DNA of 13,146 nucleotides from Chthoniobacterales bacterium (GTDB taxonomy: Bacteria > Verrucomicrobiota > Verrucomicrobiia > Chthoniobacterales > UBA10450). The notes under the pieces are model-generated. The model saw only the letters and a program-made list of their open reading frames with translations. It was not told the origin of the DNA and searched no databases. Shown one piece after another: positions 1 through 6,112 of this stretch (the stretch's first letter is position 1; each line of letters begins with the position of its first letter). The stretch lies in assembly GCA_013812515.1 (NCBI GenBank), contig JACCTI010000147.1, forward strand, positions 1 to 13,146, given 5' to 3'. Position numbers and translations under genes: made by a program.

Positions 1-45
1 AAACGGATTTTAAGTCCGTTGCGTCTGCCATTTCGCCACATCGGC
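1..45 (-). tRNA. tRNA-Leu (anticodon UAA), 5' part only
   Basis: Read on the minus strand, position 45 begins the acceptor strand GCCGATG, followed by TG and a leucine-type D arm (GCGAAATGGCAGACGC). The anticodon stem is ACGGA/TCCGT (19-15 with 7-3), and the seven-base loop CTTAAAA (14-8) puts anticodon UAA at 12-10. It therefore decodes UUA. The variable arm, T arm and 3' acceptor strand lie beyond the left edge, so the gene is cut by the window and not necessarily broken. The D-arm sequence closely resembles bacterial tRNA-Leu(UAA), such as that of Bacillus. Confidence 0.9.
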
Positions 46-54
46 TCCGATGTG

Positions 55-83
55 CATCTTACGCGGGTCGAGATCGAGACCAA
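55..83 (-). promoter_or_regulatory. Putative sigma70-type promoter of the tRNA-Leu gene
   Basis: On the minus strand there is a TTGGTC box (83-78), a 17-base spacer and a TAAGAT box (60-55). Nine bases then separate it from the tRNA 5' end at 45. Spacing and position are right for a housekeeping promoter, but each hexamer departs from consensus, so this is a prediction only. Confidence 0.35.
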
Positions 84-183
84 GTGAATTGCTCCATCTG
101 AAAGCCACTCGGCCCAGAGCTTGTTAGGCAAATTCCCTTGCAACTTAAGAGCCGTCATTTCAACTCTCTCACCCGTTCGCACG

Positions 184-789
184 ATGACGACCGCCAATAA
201 AATCACGATCGTTCGCATCCTGCTGATCCCGGCGTTCGTGACCATGGCCATCTACTACGGCCAGAGTGTGCAGCGGGCTGAGCCGCTGGAATGGCAACGC
301 TACGCGGCCATCGCGATCTTCCTGATCGCGGCGACAAGCGATGGTCTCGATGGCTACGTAGCCCGCCGCTACAACCAGCGCAGCGCGCTGGGCGTAATCC
401 TCGATCCGATCGCTGACAAGGGTTTGCTCCTGAGCGGAATTATCACCCTCAGCATCAGCAACTGGAGCGAGATCGATCCGGAGTACGGCAGGTTCCCGGT
501 CTGGTTTCCGGTGCTGGTGATCACGCGCGATATCGTGATTGTGGTCGGAAGCGCTGTGCTCCATTTTTTGAATGGAAAGGTCGTGGTCCGAACGAGCTGG
601 ACCGGTAAAGTAGCGACTGTCTTGCAAATGGCGGCGCTCGCGTGGGTCATGCTGCAGCTCCGTTTTCTTCCCATGAATTATGTCGTCTGGGCGGCCGGTA
701 TTTTCACCCTCGTCTCAGGTATTATCTATGTGATGGACGGCGTGCGGCAGTTGCAGGCGGGAGGTCACGCCAACGCGCGAGTTGGATAG
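184..789 (+). CDS. pgsA: CDP-diacylglycerol--glycerol-3-phosphate 3-phosphatidyltransferase
   Basis: This integral membrane enzyme joins CDP-diacylglycerol and glycerol-3-phosphate to phosphatidylglycerol phosphate, the committed step to phosphatidylglycerol and cardiolipin. The 201-residue protein carries the complete CDP-alcohol phosphotransferase signature: D53, D56, G57, A60, R61, G70, D74 and D78 with exact spacing (DGLDGYVARR, then LGVILDPIAD). Hydrophobic segments near residues 8-25, 41-51, 105-125 and 140-190 fit the multi-pass fold. I chose ATG 184 because the protein then opens with a typical PgsA N-terminus (MTTANKITIVRILLIP). A longer form from TTG 121 would add 21 residues that do not look like the family. 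No clear Shine-Dalgarno site precedes 184. Der follows 45 bases downstream on the same strand. Other CDP-alcohol transferases, such as phosphatidylserine synthase, share the motif; the length and N-terminus favour PgsA. Confidence 0.88.
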   Translation: MTTANKITIVRILLIPAFVTMAIYYGQSVQRAEPLEWQRYAAIAIFLIAATSDGLDGYVARRYNQRSALGVILDPIADKGLLLSGIITLSISNWSEIDPEYGRFPVWFPVLVITRDIVIVVGSAVLHFLNGKVVVRTSWTGKVATVLQMAALAWVMLQLRFLPMNYVVWAAGIFTLVSGIIYVMDGVRQLQAGGHANARVG

Positions 790-834
790 CGGCAGCGGAG
801 CTTGCCGGCGTCGATCATGAAAAGCGGAAGCTCG

Positions 835-2205
835 ATGGATTACGCCGGCAAAGTGGCAATCGTCGGCCGACCCAATGTAGGAAAATCCGCGCTCTTCAAT
901 CGGCTCGCCGGGCGGAACATCGCGATCGTGCACGATCAACCCGGCATCACGCGTGATCGGCTCGCCGCGCCATGCATAAAGGGGGCCCGGCCATTTCACC
1001 TTTGGGACACAGGCGGAATCGGCGGCGCGGGCGAAACTGAACTGAGAAAAGAGGTCCGCACAGCAGCGGATGCCGCGATGCGCGAGAGCGATGTCATTCT
1101 CTTCGTTGTCGATGCGCAGCATGGCCTCGCGCCGGTCGACCAGGAACTCGCGACCGTGTTGCGAAAATCACCAACCCCGGTCGTTCTTGTCGTAAACAAG
1201 ATCGACGATCCGAAACACGAAGCGCTCGAGTCTGATTTCGCGCGCATGAACTTCACGCATTCCGTCCCGATCAGCGCGGCACATGGTCGCGGGATTTCTG
1301 AGTTGCTGTCCGTGATCGATGATCTGCTGCCGGAAGAAAGGGCGGATGGCCACCGTGACGACCAGCCAGTACACCAGGAGCCAATCGCGCTCGCGATCAT
1401 CGGGCGACCGAATGCCGGCAAGTCTTCACTTATCAATTCGGTCCTGCGCGATCAACGCACGATCGTCAGCGAAATCCCTGGCACGACTCGCGATGCGGTC
1501 GACATCGCCTATGAGCGTGAGGGCCGGAAGTATCTCCTGATCGACACGGCCGGCATGCGGGCGCGGAGCAAACATTCCACATCCGTGGAAGTCTTCAGCG
1601 TAATGCGCGCCGAACGCACGATCCGGCGGGCTGATCTCTGCGTGCTCGTGATCGACGTGACGAGCGGCGTCACGTCCCAGGACAAAAAAATCGCGGGCTT
1701 GATCCAGCAGGCTCGTAAACCGTCGCTGGTTGTTCTCAATAAATGGGATCTAGTCAAACCAGCGCGCGGGGTGAGCGCCGCGATAACGGAGCTCGTGACT
1801 ACTGCGCGCGAGCAGCTCTTCTTTCTCGATTACGCACCCGTGCTGATTGCGTCTGCTGCGACAGGCGAGAACGTCCAGCAACTCTTTGCTTTGATTGCGG
1901 AGGTGCAACGCGCCGCCGGGGTGCGCATCGGCACGGGAGTGCTCAATCGCATGCTCCGAGCTGCGCTCGATTCGAACCTGCCGCCGACGATCGGCAACAA
2001 GCGCCTGAAACTCTTCTACGCCGCGCAATCCAAAGGCGAGCCGGAGCGCGCGATCGATCCGCCGAAGTTCATCCTCTTCGTTAACCAGCCGAAGCTGCTG
2101 AGCGACCCGTACAGCCGGTTCCTCCAAGGAAAAATTCGCGAGGCGGAACCGTATACCGGGCTGCCCGTTCTCCTCACCTGTCGCGCGCGTAGCGAAAAAG
2201 TGTGA
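835..2205 (+). CDS. der: Ribosome biogenesis GTPase Der (EngA)
   Basis: Der is an essential GTPase with two tandem G domains that binds the 50S ribosomal subunit during assembly. The 456-residue protein shows both domains. The first has the P-loop GRPNVGKS at 11-18, DTGG at 58-61 and NKID at 121-124. The second has GRPNAGKS at 190-197, DTAG at 237-240 and NKWD at 302-305. The KH-like C-terminal domain spans about 367-456 and includes the LPPTIGNKRLKLFYAAQ stretch typical of Der. An acidic linker at about 166-182 joins the G domains. The start at ATG 835 is preferred because GGAAG (826-830) lies four bases upstream and the protein then opens just before the first P-loop strand. TTG 802 and ATG 817 are in frame but have poorer sites. 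Length and motif set are normal, and nothing suggests loss of function. Confidence 0.95.
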   Translation: MDYAGKVAIVGRPNVGKSALFNRLAGRNIAIVHDQPGITRDRLAAPCIKGARPFHLWDTGGIGGAGETELRKEVRTAADAAMRESDVILFVVDAQHGLAPVDQELATVLRKSPTPVVLVVNKIDDPKHEALESDFARMNFTHSVPISAAHGRGISELLSVIDDLLPEERADGHRDDQPVHQEPIALAIIGRPNAGKSSLINSVLRDQRTIVSEIPGTTRDAVDIAYEREGRKYLLIDTAGMRARSKHSTSVEVFSVMRAERTIRRADLCVLVIDVTSGVTSQDKKIAGLIQQARKPSLVVLNKWDLVKPARGVSAAITELVTTAREQLFFLDYAPVLIASAATGENVQQLFALIAEVQRAAGVRIGTGVLNRMLRAALDSNLPPTIGNKRLKLFYAAQSKGEPERAIDPPKFILFVNQPKLLSDPYSRFLQGKIREAEPYTGLPVLLTCRARSEKV

Positions 2206-2274
2206 CGGCCTTGGGCTCTAACGCAGGAGGCCGACTCTGCGATGCGCTGGCGCGCTTGACACAAGCGCCGCTAC
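2206..2274 (-). repeat. REP-like two-hairpin element between der and moxR
   Basis: The 122-base gap between der and moxR holds two inverted repeats. CGGCCT (2206-2211) pairs with AGGCCG (2228-2233) across a 16-base loop. GCGCTTG (2252-2258) pairs perfectly with CAAGCGC (2262-2268) across three bases. On the minus strand the element begins GTAGCGGCG, the same opening as the element at 7121-7187, and it has the same hairpin-linker-hairpin plan. No T-run follows either hairpin, so neither is a normal rho-independent terminator. Membership in the same repeat family is an inference from the shared end and layout. Confidence 0.45.
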
Positions 2275-2327
2275 AGCGAGGCGTTTGATCGAACATTCTC
2301 CAGCCCGGCCTGTCTCACCCAATCCCT

Positions 2328-3314
2328 ATGAAAACAACGCAGGAAATCACGCATGAAGTGCAGGAGCTCGGCCAGTGGATTCCTGCCCTCCGCGAGCAGG
2401 TTGGCCGCGTTGTCATCGGCCAGAAATATCTTGTTGATCGTCTCCTGCTCGGTCTTCTCGCGAATGGCCACCTTCTGCTCGAAGGCGTCCCTGGTTTGGC
2501 CAAAACGCTCACGGTCAAAACCATGGCAGCCGCGATTCAGACCGGCTTCCAGCGGCTTCAGTTCACGCCCGATCTTTTACCCGCGGACTTGATTGGCACG
2601 TTGATCTACAACCCGCGCAGTGGCGAATTTACAACCAAGCTCGGGCCGCTTTTTTCAAACCTGATCCTGGCCGACGAAATCAATCGCGCGCCGGCCAAAG
2701 TGCAGAGTGCGCTGCTGGAAGCAATGCAGGAACGCCAGGTCACGATCGGCGATCAAACGTATCCTCTTTCCGATCCATTCCTCGTGCTAGCGACGCAGAA
2801 CCCGCTCGAGCAGGAAGGCACCTATCAACTGCCGGAAGCGCAGCTCGATCGTTTCATGTTGAAACTCAATGTCGGCTATCCGCAGAAGGCGGAGGAGCGT
2901 CGCATTCTCGACTTGATGGCGACCTCAGCGCCCGATCTGGGTGTCACGCCAGTGGTCGATCCGAAGCAGATCATCGCCGCGCGCGCGGTCGTGAACAGCA
3001 TCTATATCGACGATCGCGTAAAGGACTATATTGTGGACGTCGTCTGGGCGACGCGCGATCCGGCCGCCTACAACCTGAAACTCGAAGGTCTCATCCGCTA
3101 CGGCGCTTCACCGCGCGCGACCATCTACCTCGCTCTCGCGGCACGCGCCCACGCATTTCTGAACGGCCGCGGCTACGTCACGCCGCAGGACATCAAGAGC
3201 ATCGGACACGACGTTCTCCGGCACCGCGTGATCGTGAGCTACGAAGCCGAAGCGGAGACCATCTCGAGCGAGACCATCATTGAGCGTATCTTCGCCGGAT
3301 TGCCGGTGCCGTGA
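2328..3314 (+). CDS. moxR: MoxR-family AAA+ ATPase
   Basis: MoxR ATPases are chaperone-like AAA+ proteins that work with vWA-domain partners to mature or activate protein complexes. The 328-residue protein is full length for the family. Visible motifs are Walker A GVPGLAKT (53-60), Walker B LILADEIN (112-119, with D116 and E117), sensor 1 ATQNP (155-159), LDRF (173-176), which is typical of MoxR, and a C-terminal lid domain (about 225-328) containing YGASPRA. It begins the moxR-DUF58-bat cluster and is the likely motor for the vWA proteins downstream. ATG 2328 is the only sensible start, although no good Shine-Dalgarno site precedes it. A TTGACA hexamer sits at 2256-2261 inside a hairpin but lacks a matching -10 box. 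The substrate is unknown. Confidence 0.95.
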   Translation: MKTTQEITHEVQELGQWIPALREQVGRVVIGQKYLVDRLLLGLLANGHLLLEGVPGLAKTLTVKTMAAAIQTGFQRLQFTPDLLPADLIGTLIYNPRSGEFTTKLGPLFSNLILADEINRAPAKVQSALLEAMQERQVTIGDQTYPLSDPFLVLATQNPLEQEGTYQLPEAQLDRFMLKLNVGYPQKAEERRILDLMATSAPDLGVTPVVDPKQIIAARAVVNSIYIDDRVKDYIVDVVWATRDPAAYNLKLEGLIRYGASPRATIYLALAARAHAFLNGRGYVTPQDIKSIGHDVLRHRVIVSYEAEAETISSETIIERIFAGLPVP

Positions 3315-3327
3315 GTTACGCCGCCTG

Positions 3328-3561
3328 CTAATGACTTTCGACGCCGATGATCAACAGAGGGTTGATGTGTTCAGACGCCTTTTCTTCCTCAACCCAGACG
3401 TGAAGAACTCCCGGGGCGGGCATCCAGACGAAATCCGGGTGAGGCACCGTGATTTTGCGCCCATCGGCCAAACGGACATAAAACTGTCGAAAGGGAATGT
3501 CGCGCAGCCTCTTTCGTATTTCTTCCAGCAGAACTCGAATATCGGCATTTCGCCCAGTCAT
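3328..3561 (-). CDS. Small conserved-looking protein of unknown function
   Basis: This 77-residue protein lies on the strand opposite to the operon. It has an N-terminal amphipathic helix (about 6-20, LLEEIRKRLR), then the block PFRQFYVRLADGRKITVPHP (23-42) and a short beta-rich remainder. From memory, the pattern 'PF..F.vrLaDGr...vpHPdf' occurs in small uncharacterised proteins of Planctomycetes and Verrucomicrobia, which is why I call it real despite its size. Start at 3561 leaves eight bases before the divergent DUF58 start at 3570. Starting at 3594 would add 11 residues overlapping that gene. Its stop is 13 bases from the end of moxR, so the two genes converge. No signal peptide or membrane segment is seen. 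No function can be assigned. Confidence 0.68.
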   Translation of the reverse strand: MTGRNADIRVLLEEIRKRLRDIPFRQFYVRLADGRKITVPHPDFVWMPAPGVLHVWVEEEKASEHINPLLIIGVESH

Positions 3562-3569
3562 TTCAAGAT

Positions 3570-4472
3570 ATGAGCCCGGAAACGCAGCAAACACCGGCGG
3601 AAATCCTCAAAAAAATCCGCGCGCTCGAGATTAAAACGAAAGGGCTCGTGCAGACCGTCTTCGCGGGCGATTACCATAGCGTCTTTAAAGGCCGCGGGAT
3701 GAACTTCGACGAAGTGCGCGAGTATCAACCGGGCGACGAAATCCGCGCGATTGACTGGAACGTGACCGCGCGGCTCGGGACCGCTTTCGTCAAGAAGTTC
3801 ACGGAAGAACGTGAGCTAACTGTGATGCTCGTGGTCGACGTGAGCGCCTCCGGAAACTTTGGCAGCGTCTCGCAATCCAAGCGCGAATTAGCCGCGGAAG
3901 TCGCGTGTCTGCTCGCTTTCAGCGCGATTAGGAATAACGACAAGGTCGGCCTGCTTCTGTTCACCGACGAAGTGGAGCTTTACATCCCGGCGAAGAAAGG
4001 CCGTTCGCACACGCTGCGCTTGATCCGGGAGATTCTGTTCTTCGAGCCGCAAGGCCGCCGGACAGATCCGGCCCTCGCACTCCGCTATCTGAACAAGGTG
4101 GTGACGCGCCGCGCCGTTGTCTTTTTCGTCTCGGATTTTCAGGCAGGCGATTTCTCGCGCGAACTGGCGGTGAGCGGGCGCCGGCACGATTTGATCGCGA
4201 TCCACGTGCAGGATGAACGCGAGAAGCTTCTGCCGAACATCGGCATCATCACGCTCGAAGACGCGGAGACCGGCGAGCAGGTCGAGATCAACACGGCTGA
4301 TCGCTCGACGCGCACGCATTTCACTGAACTCGCCGAAGCGCGTGCGGCCGAGCTGAAGCGGACCCTGCACCGGAACAACATCGACATGATCTCCTTGGAA
4401 ACGGGGCTCGATTATCTGCCCGGCCTCCGCTCGTTCTTTAAACAACGCGAGCGGCGCATGGCATCGAGATGA
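3570..4472 (+). CDS. DUF58 domain protein (vWA-like), MoxR partner
   Basis: DUF58 proteins have a degenerate vWA-like fold and are nearly always encoded next to moxR. They are thought to be adaptors or substrates of the ATPase. This 300-residue soluble protein has the family signature at about 43-70 (GMNFDEVREY, then IDWNVTARLG). It also has a MIDAS-like DVSASG at 90-95, followed by helix and strand segments up to about 240. There is no membrane segment or signal peptide, so it is probably cytoplasmic. ATG 3570 sits eight bases from the start of the divergent small gene and has no evident Shine-Dalgarno site. The next gene starts nine bases after this stop, which supports one transcript. Confidence 0.92.
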   Translation: MSPETQQTPAEILKKIRALEIKTKGLVQTVFAGDYHSVFKGRGMNFDEVREYQPGDEIRAIDWNVTARLGTAFVKKFTEERELTVMLVVDVSASGNFGSVSQSKRELAAEVACLLAFSAIRNNDKVGLLLFTDEVELYIPAKKGRSHTLRLIREILFFEPQGRRTDPALALRYLNKVVTRRAVVFFVSDFQAGDFSRELAVSGRRHDLIAIHVQDEREKLLPNIGIITLEDAETGEQVEINTADRSTRTHFTELAEARAAELKRTLHRNNIDMISLETGLDYLPGLRSFFKQRERRMASR

Positions 4473-4481
4473 ACGGGAAGT

Positions 4482-4985
4482 ATGCGCCTTTTTCTTGCCC
4501 AGGAATTCCATGACATTTCGCCGCCGGTCGACTACTCGTTAGTCCCGACCTGGCTCATCTTTGCGACGGCCTTCGTGACACTTGCGCTTCTCGGCCTAAT
4601 CGCGTGGTGGATCGCGCGCAGGATGCGCCGGCCGAAGCCGGAGCAATCGCCACGGGTCCGCGCCCTCGGACTCCTGCGCCAGGCGCGGCCGGACATAGCA
4701 GAGACGACTCCGTATGCGTTCAGCATCCGCGTCTCGGATATCCTCCGTCGCTACGTCGTCGAGCAGTATCAATTGCCAATTACGCGCCAGACATCGGTCG
4801 AGTTTCTCGAAGGGATCGCGAGCGCCCGAACGTTCTCTGAAGACGAGCGAACGCTGCTCGGCGATTTCCTGAATCGCTGCGACCTGATCAAATTCGCGCG
4901 CTACGAAGCAACAACCGCGGACAGCGAGTTGCTGCTCGAGGAAGCGATGCGCTTTGTGGAAGGAGGCAAGCTTGAACCCGCCTGA
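4482..4985 (+). CDS. DUF4381-type single-pass membrane protein
   Basis: The protein has 167 residues. A short N-terminal region (1-21, with PPVDYSLVPTW) is followed by one membrane helix (about 22-45), an arginine-rich stop-transfer segment (46-51) and a helical cytoplasmic domain (about 58-160) containing YAFSIRVSDILRRYV. This layout, and its place between the DUF58 gene and batA, match the DUF4381 proteins found in MoxR/Bat operons. The role is unknown; a membrane partner linking the vWA proteins to MoxR is a reasonable guess. GGGAAG (4475-4480) precedes ATG 4482 by only one base, unusually close. The 3' end overlaps batA by 14 bases, suggesting translational coupling. Confidence 0.8.
   Translation: MRLFLAQEFHDISPPVDYSLVPTWLIFATAFVTLALLGLIAWWIARRMRRPKPEQSPRVRALGLLRQARPDIAETTPYAFSIRVSDILRRYVVEQYQLPITRQTSVEFLEGIASARTFSEDERTLLGDFLNRCDLIKFARYEATTADSELLLEEAMRFVEGGKLEPA
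4960..4966 (+). promoter_or_regulatory. Strong ribosome binding site selecting a TTG start for batA
   Basis: AAGGAGG lies inside the end of the DUF4381 gene, five bases before TTG 4972. It is the best Shine-Dalgarno match noticed in the window. It favours TTG 4972 over the upstream in-frame TTG at 4954, which lies before it. Confidence 0.7.
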
Positions 4986-6027
4986 CTGGTTACCCAAAGA
5001 AAGTGCGCTGACGTTCGCAAATCCCTGGCTGTTGCTCCTCCTCCTGGCGCTTCCCCTCCTGGCGTATCTACGCGGCCGTCGCGGTCCAGCGGCCGCGCTG
5101 GTTTTCTCCTCCACGGCGGTCCTGCATGGCCTCGGCAAAGCGAGCAAATCACGCGCAGGGCAAATTCTGCGGGCGCTCCTTTTCCTCACACTCGCCTTCT
5201 TCATCACGGCACTGGCCCGGCCGCGGCTCGGAAGGAGTCTTACGCAGGTCGAAGCCAGCGGGATTGATATCATGCTCGTGATCGACGTCTCGGGTTCGAT
5301 GTTGATCAAGGACTTCACCGTCGGCGGCGATCCGGCCACGCGTGTCGACGCAGTGCGCGAGGTCACGCGCAAATTCATTGAGGGCCGGCCTAACGACCGC
5401 ATTGGACTGATCGCTTTCGCCGGCCGGCCTTACGTCGTTAGTCCCATGACGCTGGACCACGATTGGCTCCTGCAGAATCTCGACCGACTCCGCGTCGGCC
5501 TGGTCGAAGATGGAACGGCGATCGGCTCCGGCATCGCGGCCGCTGCGAGCCGGCTCAACGACAAAGGCTCCAAAAGCCGCGTTCTCGTTCTCTTAACCGA
5601 CGGCGAGAACAACGCCGGCAAAATTCCACCCAACACGGCCGCGGAAGCACTCAAGGCGTTGAAGATCCAACTCTATGCGATCGGCGCTGGTATCAACGGT
5701 GTCGCGCCCGCCCCGGTTCCCGACCGCCGCGGCGGATTCCTGACAGACCTTTCCGGGAATTACATTTATCAAAATCAGCCGGTCCACTTTAACGAAACGG
5801 GGCTCAAAGAGGTCGCCAAGATCGCGGACGGACAATTCTTCCGCGCGACGGACACGAAGTCACTCGAGCGCATTTACAGCGACATCGACAAGTTGGAGAA
5901 ATCGACTGTGAGCGTAAAAAAATATCAGGAATATCGCGATCTCTTCCCGGCCTGCATCATGGCCGGTTGTGGCCTGCTCGTCGCGCAGCTGCTCCTGGGT
6001 CAAACCGTGTGGAAGAAACTGCCGTGA
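4972..6027 (+). CDS. batA: BatA-like vWA domain membrane protein
   Basis: Bat (Bacteroides aerotolerance) proteins are envelope proteins encoded with moxR and linked in other bacteria to stress and oxygen tolerance. This 351-residue protein has two N-terminal membrane helices (about 18-34 and 65-82), a vWA domain (about 98-305) and a C-terminal helix (about 325-347). The metal-binding MIDAS is complete: DVSGS at 105-109, T182 in the GTAIGSG segment and D210 in LLTDGENN. It should therefore bind a divalent ion and a protein ligand. The start is TTG 4972, chosen because a strong AAGGAGG lies five bases upstream; it overlaps the previous gene by 14 bases. The following gene is separated only by a 73-bp palindrome. 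BatA and BatB are similar, so the letter rests partly on gene order. Confidence 0.9.
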   Translation: MNPPDWLPKESALTFANPWLLLLLLALPLLAYLRGRRGPAAALVFSSTAVLHGLGKASKSRAGQILRALLFLTLAFFITALARPRLGRSLTQVEASGIDIMLVIDVSGSMLIKDFTVGGDPATRVDAVREVTRKFIEGRPNDRIGLIAFAGRPYVVSPMTLDHDWLLQNLDRLRVGLVEDGTAIGSGIAAAASRLNDKGSKSRVLVLLTDGENNAGKIPPNTAAEALKALKIQLYAIGAGINGVAPAPVPDRRGGFLTDLSGNYIYQNQPVHFNETGLKEVAKIADGQFFRATDTKSLERIYSDIDKLEKSTVSVKKYQEYRDLFPACIMAGCGLLVAQLLLGQTVWKKLP

Positions 6028-6039
6028 GGTTGTCGCTCG

Positions 6040-6112
6040 AATGTGGGAGGGGCCTAAGTGCCCCGATGCTGCAGCGCAATAACCGTCGGGGCACTGAGGC
6101 CCCTCCCACATT
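6040..6112 (+). repeat. 73-bp near-perfect palindrome abutting the batB-batC start codon
   Basis: The left arm is 6040-6066 (AATGTGGGAGGGGCC and on) and the right arm is 6086-6112 (ending GGCCCCTCCCACATT). They pair over 27 positions with one mismatch, around a 19-base loop holding CTGCAG. The element fills almost all of the 85-base gap between batA and the batB-batC gene, and its last base touches the ATG at 6113. In RNA it would form a very stable hairpin. No transposase gene is nearby, so it resembles a mobile palindromic unit or miniature element. It lacks a T-run and is not a standard terminator. Confidence 0.92.

Noticed and set aside
1..20. Plus-strand anticodon-like hairpin with apparent anticodon TTA (would read a stop codon)
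   Set aside because: The minus-strand reading gives a proper tRNA-Leu acceptor start, D arm and CTTAAAA loop; the plus-strand reading does not.
169..627. Minus-strand 152-residue open frame
   Set aside because: It lies wholly against pgsA, whose motif is exact, and its translation is rich in Asp, Arg and His, as expected from antisense of GC-rich coding DNA.
2256..2261. TTGACA as a -35 box for moxR
   Set aside because: No acceptable -10 box lies 16-18 bases downstream, and the hexamer is part of a hairpin in a REP-like element.
4596..5402. Minus-strand 268-residue open frame
   Set aside because: It is antisense to the DUF4381 and batA genes and shows no family motif.
6040..6112. Palindrome as a rho-independent terminator for batA
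   Set aside because: There is no T-run after the stem, and a start codon follows immediately.
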